Shown here piece after piece: positions 1 to 10,939 of a stretch of DNA of 64,000 bases (within the stretch, counting starts at the first letter, position 1; each line of letters begins with the position of its first letter). The notes below the pieces were generated by a model. It was given only the letters and a program-made list of their open reading frames with translations, did no database searches and was not told where the DNA came from. A program made the position numbers and the translations under genes. The DNA comes from Cololabis saira (lineage: Eukaryota; Chordata; Actinopteri; Beloniformes; Belonidae): contig NC_084590.1 of NCBI RefSeq assembly GCF_033807715.1, forward strand, positions 5,783,827 to 5,847,826, written 5' to 3'.

Positions 1-211
1 AAGTGTGTGTTTGTGTGTGTTTATATCCCTGCTAGTAACACAAAAATTAATCACAAAAAAGTTGAAATTAATTCCACATTTAATAATTGACAGTTTGAGC
101 ATAGAGAATGTTTGATTCCGGCTGGTTTTTCATTATTTCAGCGGGTTTTATGTCGCGTTTTGGCTCAAAATTGTCAGATCTGGCAACCTCGACCTAAATT
201 TAGTTTGAAAA

Positions 212-1134
212 TTGTATAAAAAAGTCTTAAATCTCGATGAAACCCTCTACACTAATGACTGTATCAGCCCCTCACCCACAAACACATATCTCAAATACTC
301 AGATGACACTGTCGTAGTTGGACTTTTAGACACTTCACTCACAGAATACCAGAACTCCATTTCTCACCTCACACAGTGGTGCTCTGACAACCATCTGCAC
401 CTCAATGTGTCCAAAACCAAAGAACTGGTCATCACCTCCCCAAGCACAAGCAAGTCAACCCCCCTCCCCACCCACAACCCCATCAGCATCAACGGAGAAG
501 CCGTAGAGGTGACAGATACCTTCAGATACCTGGGATTCATTATAGACAATAAACTCACCTTTGAATCACACATCCACGACATCCATAAACGCAGCCAACA
601 AAGACTTTCTGCCATCAGAAAACTGAGAGCCCTCTCAGTGGCCCCCCACCTACTACTGTTACTGTACAAGAGCATAATTCAGCCCATCCTCCTCTACTGC
701 TCCTCCTGTTTCTTCAACATGTTGTCATCCCCCAACACAAAAAGACTGACACAAATCACTCACAGAGCTGCCAAAATCATTGGCCTCCCCACCCCCATCC
801 TCTCTGACCTCAACACCATAGCCATAACACGCAGAGCACTCACCATCACCCAGGACCCCAGTCACCCCCTAAACCCGTACTTTGTGCTGCTTCCATCTGG
901 CCGCCGGTACAGGTCCCTGACCTGGAAGAGGGTCAAGTTCAGCCGAAGCTTCGTCCCCTCTGCTATAACAGAACTGAATAGATTGCGTCGCTAAATGTGT
1001 GTTCCTGTTTAATGTGTATGGGTGGGTGATGTAATGTATGTATTTATGTATCTTGAGGTTGTGTGTGGCGTACGGGGGTGAAAACAAGTTTCCTTGCAAA
1101 GGACAAATAAAGCTGAATCTGAATCTGAATCTGA
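212..1134 (+). mobile_element. LINE (CR1/L2-like) 3' fragment
   Basis: An open frame from 212 to 994 reads as the C-terminal part of a non-LTR reverse transcriptase. It has the SDDT form of the YADD active site at its start, a hydrophilic LNVSKTKE stretch, and the tail LPSGRRYRS typical of fish LINEs. It ends at a TAA and is followed by a short 3' UTR with AATAAA and a GAATCT hexamer run (about 1114-1134), the usual 3' end of CR1/L2-clade elements. The endonuclease and fingers/palm are missing, so it is 5'-truncated and dead. The clade is inferred from the tail only. Confidence 0.8.
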
Positions 1135-1989
1135 AAGGGTTTTAATTTTTGAATCTTAATCATTAAAAAGTTTATTTAATAGTTTTGAAAATCTTTGTTG
1201 CCATGTTTGGCAAGTTTCAGCCTGAAAGAAAATATATTAGGGCTGCTTTTCCAGTATTTTGGTGGGTTTTACATCACATTAGGGCTGGAACCTGTCAGAT
1301 CTGGCAACCTCTGCCTAAATTTAGCTTAAAAATTAAGTATTAAAAAGCCTTAAACTTCAATCCAAGGGTCTTAATCATTAAAAAGTTTATTTTTATTGTT
1401 TTGAGAAGAATCTCCTAAATCTGTGTTGCCAGGTTGGGCACGTTTCAGCCTGAAAAATATATATTTGGGCGAAAGCTATTATTTTCCGCACTGAAAAGAT
1501 ACGATGATTATTAATTAATGATTATTTTTTAAATATTAATCATTGCAGACCTGCTGGGAGTTAATGATTATCAATCCGCTGTAGACGATCGAAATGTCTC
1601 ACTCCGTCCGATATTTAAAAACCTGAGTCCTGCAGGTAAAATCAGGAGGTCCCACTCTGAGAGATTCACCAAACCAAACTAACCTAACAGAACTTAACTA
1701 ACTCAACAACCTAACAGATCCCCATCACATCAAACCCGTCTTTGTAGTTCTGACTGCTGACAGATCCACTGGGGTCCAGATCCAGACCTGCAGGTCCTCT
1801 ACAGACAGTACTGGAGTTCAAGGGGGATGAGGGGGGATGGCACCCCTCCCTGAAATAAAAACGGTCCAAATCATCCCCCCTGAAATAAAAACGGTCCAAA
1901 TCATCCCCCATGTAAAACTGCCACCCCCCCTTTCCATCCCTTATGTCATTTCATCAATGAATGTGGTTTTACTGCTATTTCAACATTTA
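1135..1989. repeat. Diverged AT-rich duplicated block
   Basis: No gene is seen. Two diverged copies of a roughly 190-bp block lie at about 1190-1380 and 1430 onward, sharing TGTTGCCA and TTTCAGCCTGAAA phrases. A related copy before the LINE at 120-210 shares GTCAGATCTGGCAACCTC, which suggests that the LINE landed in a pre-existing tandem repeat. Two tandem copies of a roughly 30-bp unit (core AAAAACGGTCCAAATCATCC) lie at 1850-1911. Confidence 0.5.
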
Positions 1990-2216
1990 GACTCATCACC
2001 AGAAAAATAACACCAGAAAAATAACTTATTTGACAATTTTCACCTGTTTCAAGTAAATTTTCACTTGAAATAAGTAGGAAAATCTGCCAGTGGGACAAGA
2101 TTTATCTTCTTATTACAAGCAAAAAAATCTTGTTCCACTGGCAGATTTTTCTACTTATTTCAAGTGAAAATCTACTTAAAACAGGTGAAAATTGTTGTTT
2201 TTTCCAGTGATGAGTC
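1990..2216. mobile_element. Palindromic MITE
   Basis: The outer ends GACTCATCACC and GGTGATGAGTC-like sequence are inverted, and the inner arms (about 2034-2105 and 2125-2194) are near-perfect reverse complements containing AAATCTGCCAGTGG / CCACTGGCAGATTT. There is no coding capacity. This is the structure of a foldback MITE; the family is not recognised. Confidence 0.7.
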
Positions 2217-2488
2217 TTGTTTTAAGTGTAATGAGATTTTTTTTACTAAAATGAGACATTTTAACTAGAAATAAGACAAATATTCTGGTTAAGATTTTGA
2301 GTTTTTGCAGTGATCCATTTAACTTATCCTGTGAAGGACAGAGTCATATTGATAAGTTCAGAAAAGTGTTTTTTATTGTTGTGTTTTGATGTATTTGATG
2401 TAAGCCCAGTGGATATTTCAAGCTTACAGAAGGCTGCATTTAACTGCTGCTATGTCATTCCTGCAGTATTTCTGCAGGTGGTCACTGC

Positions 2489-2549
2489 AAAAAAATCTGA
2501 AAAAAATAATAATAGCAGTCTGCTATTATTATTTTTTTCAGATTTTTTT
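2489..2549. repeat. Perfect 29-bp-arm inverted repeat
   Basis: The arm at 2489-2517 is the exact reverse complement of 2521-2549, with a 3-nt loop (GTC). It lies about 180 bp upstream of the NIPSNAP start codon. It is AT-rich and could extrude as a hairpin. No gene is involved. Confidence 0.85.
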
Positions 2550-2666
2550 TTACAACTCGAGTACTGTCTACAGACCACTAGGGTCCAATCCAGGTTTCCA
2601 GAACTACCTTTTGAACCGGATCTCGTTTCCGCGGAGGAGTGATGGTCCCTGGTGGGCGGGTCATTA

Positions 2667-2704
2667 GCCCCGCCCCCCATGGTCTTTAGCCCCGCCCCCC
2701 CGCG
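2667..2704 (+). promoter_or_regulatory. Twin GC boxes of the NIPSNAP promoter
   Basis: Two TTAGCCCCGCCCCCC-type GC boxes (Sp1/KLF class) lie about 22 bp apart and 25-60 bp upstream of the ATG at 2728. No TATA box is visible. This fits a housekeeping, TATA-less promoter for a mitochondrial gene. The role is inferred from position and motif. Confidence 0.5.
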
Positions 2705-2727
2705 GGTCCCCAGTCCCCCTCGTCATC

Positions 2728-5700
2728 ATGCTGGCTCTGGTTCGGTCCCTGGGTCCCTCCGTCCTGCTCGGACCCGCCGCTGCTGCTGCCGCTGCCGCTG
2801 CTGCTGCTGCACAGGTGAGTCCACCTGAGACCCGAACCCTGCACCGGAACCGGGTTCAGACCCGCAGAACCGTGCAGAACCGGACCAGAACCGTGCAGAA
2901 CCTCATCAGCAGGCTGAGCATGCGCGCCTGGCCCCTGGACCCTGCTCCTCTTCTTCATCATCATCTTCCTCTGTCCGGTTCCGTGGACCCGGGCCGGTTC
3001 CGTGGACCTGGGCCGGTTCCGTGGACCTGGTCCGGTCCGGTTCGGATCGGTCCAGATGTTTATGTGTCTGAACTTTGATCTGAGTTAAAGTTCAGCGGCT
3101 GAAGTTTAACATTAACCAGCTGAGGGGCCCTGTGCGCATGCGCCGGTGCAGCTTTTCTTCAGATTCTGTTCAGACTAAATAAATATTATATATTATAGTT
3201 GTGAATAAATATTATATATTATAGTTGTGAATAAATATTATATATTATAGTTGTGAATAAATATTATATATTATAGTTGTAAATAAATATGATATATTAT
3301 AGTTGTAAATGAATAGTATATATTGTAGTTGTAAATAAATATTATATATTATAGTTGTAAATAAATATTATAGTTGTAATTAAATATTATATATTATAGT
3401 TGTAAATAAATATAGTTGCAAATAAATATTATAGTTGTAAATAAATATAGTGGTAAATAAATATTATATATTATAGTTGTAAATACATATTATAGTTGTA
3501 AATAAATATTATATACTATAGTTGTAAATAAATATTGTAGTTGTAAATAAATATTATATATTATAGTTGTGAATAAATATTATATATTATAAGTATTATA
3601 TATTATTATTATATTTATCAGACTTCAGCTCTGATTCATGCTGACCAGTTCAAACCGCCTCAAACCAGTTCAGACCGCTTTAAGCTTGTAAGCGCTTTGC
3701 GTTGCATTTTTTATTATTATAAATATATATATATATATAATATAATATATATTTATATGAAAAGCACTATACAAATAAAGTTCGTAAATTTGATCTAAAC
3801 CAGTTAAGACCGCTTTAAACTTGTTCAGACCGGTTTAAACCAATTTAAACCAGTTCAACCTGCTTTGAACCAGTTCAGACCGCTTTAAATCTGTTCAGAC
3901 CGCTTTGAACCAGTTCAGACCACTTTAAACCAGTTTAAACCAGTTCAGACCGCTTTAAATCAGTTTAATCCAGTTCAGACCGCTTAAAACCGGTTTAAAC
4001 CTGCTTCAAACAGCTTTAAACCAAACCTGTTCATACCGCTGTAAACCAGTTCAAAACAGTTCTGACCGATGTAAACCCGCTTCAGACCACTTAAAACCCG
4101 CTTCAGGCCGCTTTAAACCAGTTCAAACCAGTTCTGACCGCTTTAAACTCGCTTTAAACCAGTTCAAACCAATTCTGACCACTTTAAACCAGTTCAGACC
4201 GCTTTAAACCAGTCCTGACCGGTTTAAACCAGTCCTGACCTCTTTAAACCAGTTTAAACCAGTTCAGACCGCGGTCCCGTGATGGATCGTGTTTAATAGC
4301 AGACCTGAGTCCAGGCTCCTCCCACTATGGACCCGTTGAGCCGCTCCCACTCACCCATGTGACCTCATCACGTGGGCGTGGCCTCTCTGCCCCCCCCAGC
4401 CTCGTGCCCGCCTCTCCAGCGGCGCCCAGCAGGAACACCAGACCTTCTACGAGTTCCGGACCTACTGCATCCGTCCGGACCAGAACGCCGCCTTCCTCAA
4501 GCTGACCAATGAGAAGATCCAGCTGCGGACGGCCCACTCGGAGCTGGTTGGCTACTGGAGCGTGGAGTACGGCGGCCTGAACCAGGTCTTCCACATCTGG
4601 AAGTACGGTGAGAACCTTCTGCTGTAGGATACTTCCTGTTCGCTTTAAACCAGTTCAAACCGCCTTAAACCTGTTCAGACCACTTTAAACCAGTTCTGAC
4701 CGCTTTAAACCAGTTTACACCAGTTCAGACCGCTTTAAACCTGTTCTGACAGCTTTAAAGCATTTAAGAGCCATTTAACCGTGTTAAACCCACTTTAAAC
4801 CAGTTTAGACCAGTTCAGACCGCTTTAAACTAGTTCAGATCACTTTAAACCAGTTCAGAACACTGCTTTAAACCAGTCCAGACTACTTTAAACCAGTTCT
4901 GACTGCTTTTAAGCATTTAAGAGCCATTTAACCACGTTAAGCCCGCTTTAAACCACTTTAAACCAGTTCTGACTGCTTTAAAGCATTTAAGAGCCATTTA
5001 ACCGCATTAAACCAGTTTAAACCAGTTCAGACCGCTTTAAACCAGTTTAACGCAGTTCAGACCACTTTAAACCAGTTCTGACCGCTTTAAAGTATTTAAG
5101 AGCCATTTAACGGCATTAAGCCCACTTTAAACCACTTTAAACCAGTTTAAACCAGTTCAGACCACCTTAAACCAGTTCAGACCGCTTTAAACCAGTTTAA
5201 CGCAGTTCAGACCACTTTAAACCCGTTCTGACCACTTTAAAACTATTTAAGAGCCATTTAACGGGATTAAGCCCGCTTTAAACCACTTTAAACCAGTTCA
5301 GACCCCTTTAAACCAGTTTAAACCAGTCCAGACCTCCTTAAACCAGTTCAGACCACTTTAAACCCGTTCTGACCGCTTTAAAAAATTTAAGAGCCATTTA
5401 ACCGCGTTAAACCAGTTCGGACTGCTTTAAACCAGTTTAAACCTGTTCAGAGCACTTTAAACCCGCTTCAAGCCGATTTAAACCAGTTCAAACTAGTTAA
5501 GAGAGCTATAAACCAGTTCAGACCCCTTTAAACCTGTTCAGACCACTTTAAACCCGCTTCAGACCGATTTAAACCAGTTCAAACTAGTTAAGACAGCTAT
5601 AAACCAGGTCAGACCGCTTTAAACCAGTTCAGACCACCTTAAACCAGTTCAGACCCCTTTAAACCAGTTTAACGCACCTCAGACCACTTTAAACCAGTTC

Positions 5701-8378
5701 TGACCGCTTGAAAGTATTTAAGAGCCATTTAACGGCATAAAGCCCGCTTTAAACCAGTTTAAACCAGTTCAGGCCACCTTAAACCAATTTACGCAGTTCA
5801 GACCACTTTAAACCAGTTCTGACCGCTTGAATGTATTTAAGAGCCATTTAACGGCATTAAGACCGCTTTAAACCACTTTAAACCAGTTCAGACCTCCTTA
5901 AACCAGTTCAGACCACTTTAAACCCGTTCTGACCGCTTTAAAGAATTTAAGAGCCATTTAACCAGTTTAAACCTGTTCAGAGCACTTTAAACCTGCTTCA
6001 GACCGATTTAAACCAGTTCAAACTAGTTAAGACAGCTATAAACCAGTTCAGACCCCTTTAAACCAGTTCAGACCACCTTAAACCAGTTCAGACCCCTTTA
6101 AACCAGTTTAACGCAGTTCAGACCACTTTAAACCCATTCTGACCGCTTGAAAGTATTTAAGAGTCATTTAACGGCATTAAGCCCGCTTTAAATCACTTTA
6201 AACCAGTTCAGGCCGCCTTAAATCAGTTTAACGCAGTTCAGGCCACATTAAACCAGTTCTGACCGCTTTAAAGTATTTAAGAGCCATTTAACGGCATTAA
6301 GCCCGCTTTAAACCACTTTAAACCAGTTCAGACCCTTTAAACCAGTTCAGACCTCCTTAAACCAGTTCAGACCACTTTAAACCCGTTCTAACCGCTTTAA
6401 AGAATTTAAGAGCCATTTAACCGCGTTAAACCAGTTCAGACTGCTTTAAACCAGTTTAAACCTGTTCAGACCACTTTAAACCCGCTTCAGACCGATTTAA
6501 ACCAGTTCAAACTAGTTAAGACAGCTGTAAACCAGTTCAGACCCCTTTAAACCAGTTCAGACCACCTTAAACTAGTTCAGACCCCTTTAAACCAGTTTAA
6601 CGCAGTTCAGACCACTTTAAACCAGTTCTGACCGCTTGAAAGTATTTAAGAGTCATTTAACGGCATTAAGCCCGCTTTAAACCACTTTAAACCAGTTCAG
6701 GCCGCCTTAAACCAGTTTAACGCAGTTCACACCACTTTAAACCAGTTCTGACCACTTTAAAGTATTTAAGAGCCATTTAACGGCATTAAGCCCGCTTTAA
6801 ACCACTTTAAACCAGTTCAGACCCCTTTAAACCAGTTCAGACCTCCTTAAACCAGTTCAGACCACTTTAAACCCGTTCTGACCACTTTAAAGAATTTAAG
6901 AGCCATTTAACCGCGTTAAACCAGTTCAGACTGCTTTAAACCAGTTTAAACCTGTTCAGACCACTTTAAACCTGCTTCAGACCGATTTAAACCAGTTCAA
7001 ACTAGTTAAGACAGCTATAAACCAGTTCAGACCCCTTTAAACCAGTTCAGACCACCTTAAACCAGTTCAGACCGCCTTAAACCAGTTCAGACCCCTTTAA
7101 ACCAGTTCAGACCCCTTTAAACCAGTTCAGACCACCTTAAACCAGTTAAGACCCCTTTAAACCAGTTCAGACCCCTTTAAACCAGTTCAGACCGCCTTAA
7201 ACCAGTTCACCCCACTTTAAACCTGCTTCAGACCGCCTTAAACCAGTTCACACCACTTTAAACCCGTTCTGACCCCCAACTATGAAACGGGATTTTCGCC
7301 CCTGGACTCTGCCCCTTCCTGCCCTGGCGGCGGGGGCTGACTCCGCCCCTTCCTGCCCTGACTCCGCCCCTTCCCCCCCCAGACAGCTTCTCCCAGCGGG
7401 CGGGTGTCCGGGCCTCCCTGGCCCAGGACCCGTCCTGGATCTCCGAGTACATCTCCAAGGCCATGCCGATGCTGACGTCGCAGGACAACGAGGTGACGTA
7501 CCTGGTGCCCTGGAGCCGCCTGGAGCAGCCGCCGCAGGCCGGCGGTAAGCCCCGCCCCCACAGCCGGCGCCACAGTGACATCACTTCCTCCCGGTTCTGA
7601 CCGGAGCGCCTGTGGTTTCAGGGGCGTTCGAGCTGGCCACCTTCCAGATGCGACCCGGCGGGCCGGCCGTCTGGGGCAGCAGCTTCCAGGCCGCCGTCAC
7701 CTCCCATGATGCACCGGGATACGGCAAGCTGCTGGGGGCCTTCCACAGCGAGTTCGGAGGGCTGAACCGCGGTACGGAGGTTGGGTTAATGGCAGGGCCT
7801 CGGCCCCCTGGTGACACTAATATATACCTATATGTCATTTGCATAGCTGTGGTAGTTTATACCAAGAGTCTGTACAGGGCCTCGGCCTCCTGGTGACACT
7901 AATATATATATGCGTGTCATCTGCATAGCTGTGGTAGTTTATACCAAGAGCCTGTACAAGGCCTCCTTCCCCCGGTGACACTAGTATATACCTGTGTGTC
8001 ATCTGCATAGCTGTGCAAGCTTGTTTTGTTCTTTATGATCTGGTCCAGTGGGAGCATGTAATTGCTAAACAGAAGAGGTCCCAGGATGGAACCTTGGGGA
8101 ACTCCACAGGTGATTATTGTTGCTCAGATGTAAAGTTAAAGTACTTCCTGTTGTCTAAGTATGTTCTGAACCGGTCTAGTCCGGGTCCAGAAAGACCCGC
8201 CCAGGTCTCCAGTTCAGTAAAATATTTCAGATGCAGCTCTGAGATCCAGTAAAACTCAGAACGACATGTTTCCACTTTTTGTTTGTATTTTGTTTTGTTT
8301 TTTTGTGATTCAGACAAAACCGCTGTGTTTAAAGCAGCACAATGTAACTTTTCCACCTTAATGTAATATTCCCAGAGT

Positions 8379-8436
<58 letters not shown>

Positions 8437-9490
8437 TTTATTTAACCAGGTAAAAACTCATTGAGATTAAAACCTCTTTTTCAAGAGTGACCTGGCCAAA
8501 ATGGCAGCATAAAAAGAATAAAACAATACATACAAACACAGACAGTCAGTCACACATTCTGGGGAAACAATAGTAAAACAATGGTAAAATTTACACAACG
8601 GGGCAGTCGCAAGAACCGAGAGAGCTAATTTCTCTGTCTTTTAAAATGGATTTAAATTTACCCAAGGATACAAGCTCAACCAATTTCAAGTCCTTCTGCG
8701 CATCATTCCAAGTTGAGGGGGCAGAAAACTTGAACGCCTTTTTACCCAGTTCAGTTCTGGCTCTCGGGACCTGCATCTGAATAAAGTTCTGTGAGCGCAG
8801 GCCGTAATGGCTGACGTTTCTACACATGTGCATGCACAAATATGTAGGGAGACGTCCCAAAATAGATTTGTAAATAACATGTCATTGTGATGGTACATCA
8901 ACTTCCAACAGGTTTAATGAACCTCTGTCATGGTCTGAGGGGTCTCTATCGCCTTCACTGGTACTATGTAACTTTGAGGAGCATGGTAGGAACCCTGCCA
9001 CACTACTGGTAAAGCACTACCGCTTTTGTCCAAAGGAGCCGCCAAACTCAACAAAAGCTGAAAGTTACATTGTGCTGCTTTAACTGTGACATCACTGCTC
9101 TGATGACATCACTGCTCTGATGACATCACTCTTCTAATGATATCACTGCTCTGATGACATCACTGTCTTGATGACATCACTGTTCTGATGACATCACTGC
9201 TCTGATGACCTCACTGCTCTGATGACATCACTCCCACAGTGCACGCCCTCTGGTGGTTCCAGAGCGCTGACCATCGGGCCGAGGTCCGACACCGAGCTCA
9301 CACCGACGCCAGGGTGGTTGCAGCAGGTGAGACTCCGCCCCTTTCCCCCTGATTGGAGGATGTGAGGCTGATCGATCAGCAGCTGATCAATATCCGGTGT
9401 GTTTCCCCCCCAGTGAGGGACAGCGTCATCCATCTGGACTCCCAGAGGAACCAGCTCATGTTCCCCTGCTCCTTCTCCCCCATGAAGTGA
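2728..9490 (+). CDS. nipsnap3a: NIPSNAP3-like mitochondrial protein, six exons
   Basis: Exons: 2728-2814, 4400-4607, 7383-7544, 7622-7771, 9240-9326 and 9414-9490 (stop TGA). All junctions are GT/AG, the phases agree, and the product is 256 residues, close to the mammalian NIPSNAP3 length. Exon 1 encodes a basic/hydrophobic leader running into a polyalanine stretch, suited to a mitochondrial presequence. Exon 2 carries FYEFRTY and RTAHSELVGYW; exon 3 carries EVTYLVPW; exon 4 carries ELATFQMRPGGPA and ALN-type HSEFGGLNR; exon 5 carries HALWWFQSAD; exon 6 ends in CSFSPMK. These are hallmark strings of the two-module NIPSNAP family, mitochondrial matrix/surface proteins linked to mitophagy signalling. 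The paralogue 3A/3B assignment in fish is uncertain. Introns 1 and 2 are dominated by a minisatellite, and intron 4 holds LINE debris. Confidence 0.93.
3177..3610. repeat. AT-rich minisatellite in NIPSNAP intron 1
   Basis: Tandem 26-bp-type units (AATAAATATTATATATTAT followed by AGTTGTR) with several shortened units make up this stretch. It is intronic with no coding signal. Confidence 0.85.
3640..4287. repeat. TTTAAACCAGTTCAGACCGC minisatellite (intron 1)
   Basis: Diverged tandem copies of a roughly 20-21-bp unit with core TTTAAACCAGTTCAGACCGC, interrupted near 3690-3790 by an AT-rich patch. It is the same unit as the larger array in intron 2, which continues on the other side of exon 2. 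Confidence 0.9.
4630..7275. repeat. Large higher-order minisatellite in NIPSNAP intron 2
   Basis: About 2.6 kb of roughly 20-bp units (core TTTAAACCAGTTCAGACC) fill intron 2. Variant units such as AAGAATTTAAGAGCCATTTA recur at about 5380, 5940, 6400 and 6890. The stretches beginning near 6386 and 6876 are almost identical, giving a higher-order period close to 490 bp. No coding signal is present. Confidence 0.92.
7790..8260 (-). mobile_element. LINE reverse-transcriptase fragment with triplicated active-site block
   Basis: Read on the minus strand, 8010-8100 gives GVPQGS-like sequence (in GTTCCATCCTGGGACC) and the repeated blocks encode a YADDTQ-type catalytic loop. The roughly 80-bp block containing TCATCTGCATAGCTGTG occurs three times in tandem (about 7835, 7915 and 7995). 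It lies in NIPSNAP intron 4, antisense to the gene. It is a dead relic. Confidence 0.7.
8383..8434. repeat. (AT)n microsatellite
   Basis: An uninterrupted AT dinucleotide run at the 3' edge of the LINE tail in NIPSNAP intron 4. Confidence 0.95.
8435..8905 (-). mobile_element. LINE 3' tail fragment
   Basis: The minus strand encodes a C-terminal LINE tail with GKKAFKFSAPSTWN and LVSLGKFKSILK (8860-8591), followed by a 3' UTR ending in a TTTATTTAACCAGG-type terminus next to the AT run. No enzyme core is present. It sits in NIPSNAP intron 4. Confidence 0.7.
9076..9232. repeat. 17-bp tandem repeat before NIPSNAP exon 5
   Basis: About nine imperfect copies of TGATGACATCACTGCTC run up to the splice acceptor of exon 5. 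The repeat reaches to within about 10 nt of the AG, so expansion could influence splicing. Confidence 0.85.
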
Positions 9491-9662
9491 CGGCCTGCCG
9501 TCTCCGTGACAACGATCCCACACATGGGACCTGGTAGCCCTGCCTCCTGCCCTCAGCAGGCCAATCACAGCAGCTCGGTCCACGTCGGGGTCCGAGGGGG
9601 GCGGGGCTTCTCGAGTTTATCACTGAATGTGCCTTTAACTGTTTCTGTATAAACGTCTGACC

Positions 9663-9668
9663 AATAAA
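9663..9668 (+). terminator. NIPSNAP polyadenylation signal
   Basis: AATAAA lies 173 nt after the stop codon, in a context (CCAATAAAATCTG) consistent with the gene's 3' end. Confidence 0.7.
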
Positions 9669-9699
9669 ATCTGACTGTCTGAACATTTGGAAGTTTGTT

Positions 9700-10706
9700 T
9701 AAGAGTGGTGTTTGAGGTTAGGGGTGGGCTGTTTGGGGTTAAGGGTGGGGTTAAGGGTGGTGTTTGGGGTTAAAGGAGCTGTATGTAAGAGCAATAATAA
9801 AACGAATCATAAAATGACCCCGATATGTCAACAGACATTTAAAAATCATGTTCATTTCAAATACTTATGTCACTGACAACAGCACTCAAGCCAGGATATT
9901 CCAGTTTAAAAAGAGGAGTTGCAGCCCTCAACTGATGTTTATGTTGAAGCTCCACCCTCCACCTATCTCCCAATCACCAAGTCAGTATTGTTTCTGAAGC
10001 TCCACCCTCCACCTATCTCCCAATCACCAAGTCAGTATTGTTTCTGAAGCTCCACCCTCCACCTATCTCCCAATCACCAAGTCAGTATTGTTTCTGAAGC
10101 TCCACCCTCCACCTATCTCCCAATCACCAAGTCAGGATTGTTTCTGAAGCTCCACCCTCCACCTATCTCCCAATCACCAAGTCAGGATTGTTTCGGCATC
10201 CGGGTTGCCAGCTCGGTTCTAATTATCGCAGCCATGGCAGCCTACGTTCCTGCTGCATTCTGCAGCCTACCTGGCAACCTCTGGTCGGGGGGAGGAGGGG
10301 GAGGGTACACGCCGCTCAACAATATTTTGAAAGTGACTGCAGTACCAGTTTTGGACATTTCTTACAGACGGCTCCTTTAAGAGTGGGGTTAAGGGTGGTG
10401 TTTAGGGTTAGGAGTGGGGTTAAGTGTGGTGTTTGGAGTTAAGAGTGGGGTTAAGTGTGGTGTTTGGAGTTAAGAGTGGGGTTAAGTGTGGTGTTTGGAG
10501 TTAAGAGTGGGGTTAAGGGTGGTGTTTGGGGTTAAGGGTGGGGTTAAGTATGGTTGGAGTTAAGAGTGGTGTTTGAGGTTAAGGGTGGGGTTAAGTATGG
10601 TTGGAGTTAAGAGTGGTGTTTGAGGTTAAGGGTGGGCTGTTTGGGTTTAAGGGTGGGGTTTGAGGTTAAGGGTTAAGGGTGGGGTTTGGGGTTAAGGGTT
10701 TAGGGT
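9700..10706. repeat. GGTTAAGGGTGG-type minisatellites flanking a 50-bp tandem array
   Basis: Stretches at 9710-9775 and 10380-10705 are tandem variants of GGGGTTAAGGGTGGTGTTTG. Between them, 9946-10193 holds five 50-bp units, each starting GAAGCTCCACCCTCCACC, the last two differing by a single base in the CAGTATT segment. There is no gene. Confidence 0.85.
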
Positions 10707-10790
10707 GGGCACGGTGGCGCAGCTGGTAATGCAGCCGTCTCACAGCAAGAAGGTCCTGGGTTCAATTCAATTATAAAAATATATTTAAAA
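10707..10790 (+). mobile_element. tRNA-derived SINE head
   Basis: The sequence holds a pol III A-box-like TGGCGCAGCTGG and a B-box-like GGGTTCAATTC about 30 bp apart, followed by an A-rich tail (10765-10795). The order and spacing match tRNA-related SINE heads. It does not fold as an intact tRNA gene. Confidence 0.55.
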
Positions 10791-10939
10791 AAAAACATGT
10801 GACCCCCACCACAATCTTGGTCACAAATATGTTTAAATACTTTCACTATGACTGAGAACCCAAACTTACAACTTATACAGTACCAAGTTCTTCATTGAAT
10901 ACATTATACAGGACAAAGGATGTTCCAGATGGGTTTTGT

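Noticed and set aside
10380..10706. Possible interstitial telomere repeat (GGGTTAAGGG words)
   Set aside because: The unit is a longer GGTTAAGGGTGGGGTT-type minisatellite, not TTAGGG hexamers.
10707..10765. Possible tRNA gene
   Set aside because: A- and B-box-like words are present, but no acceptor stem pairing or anticodon arm could be drawn. A SINE head fits better.
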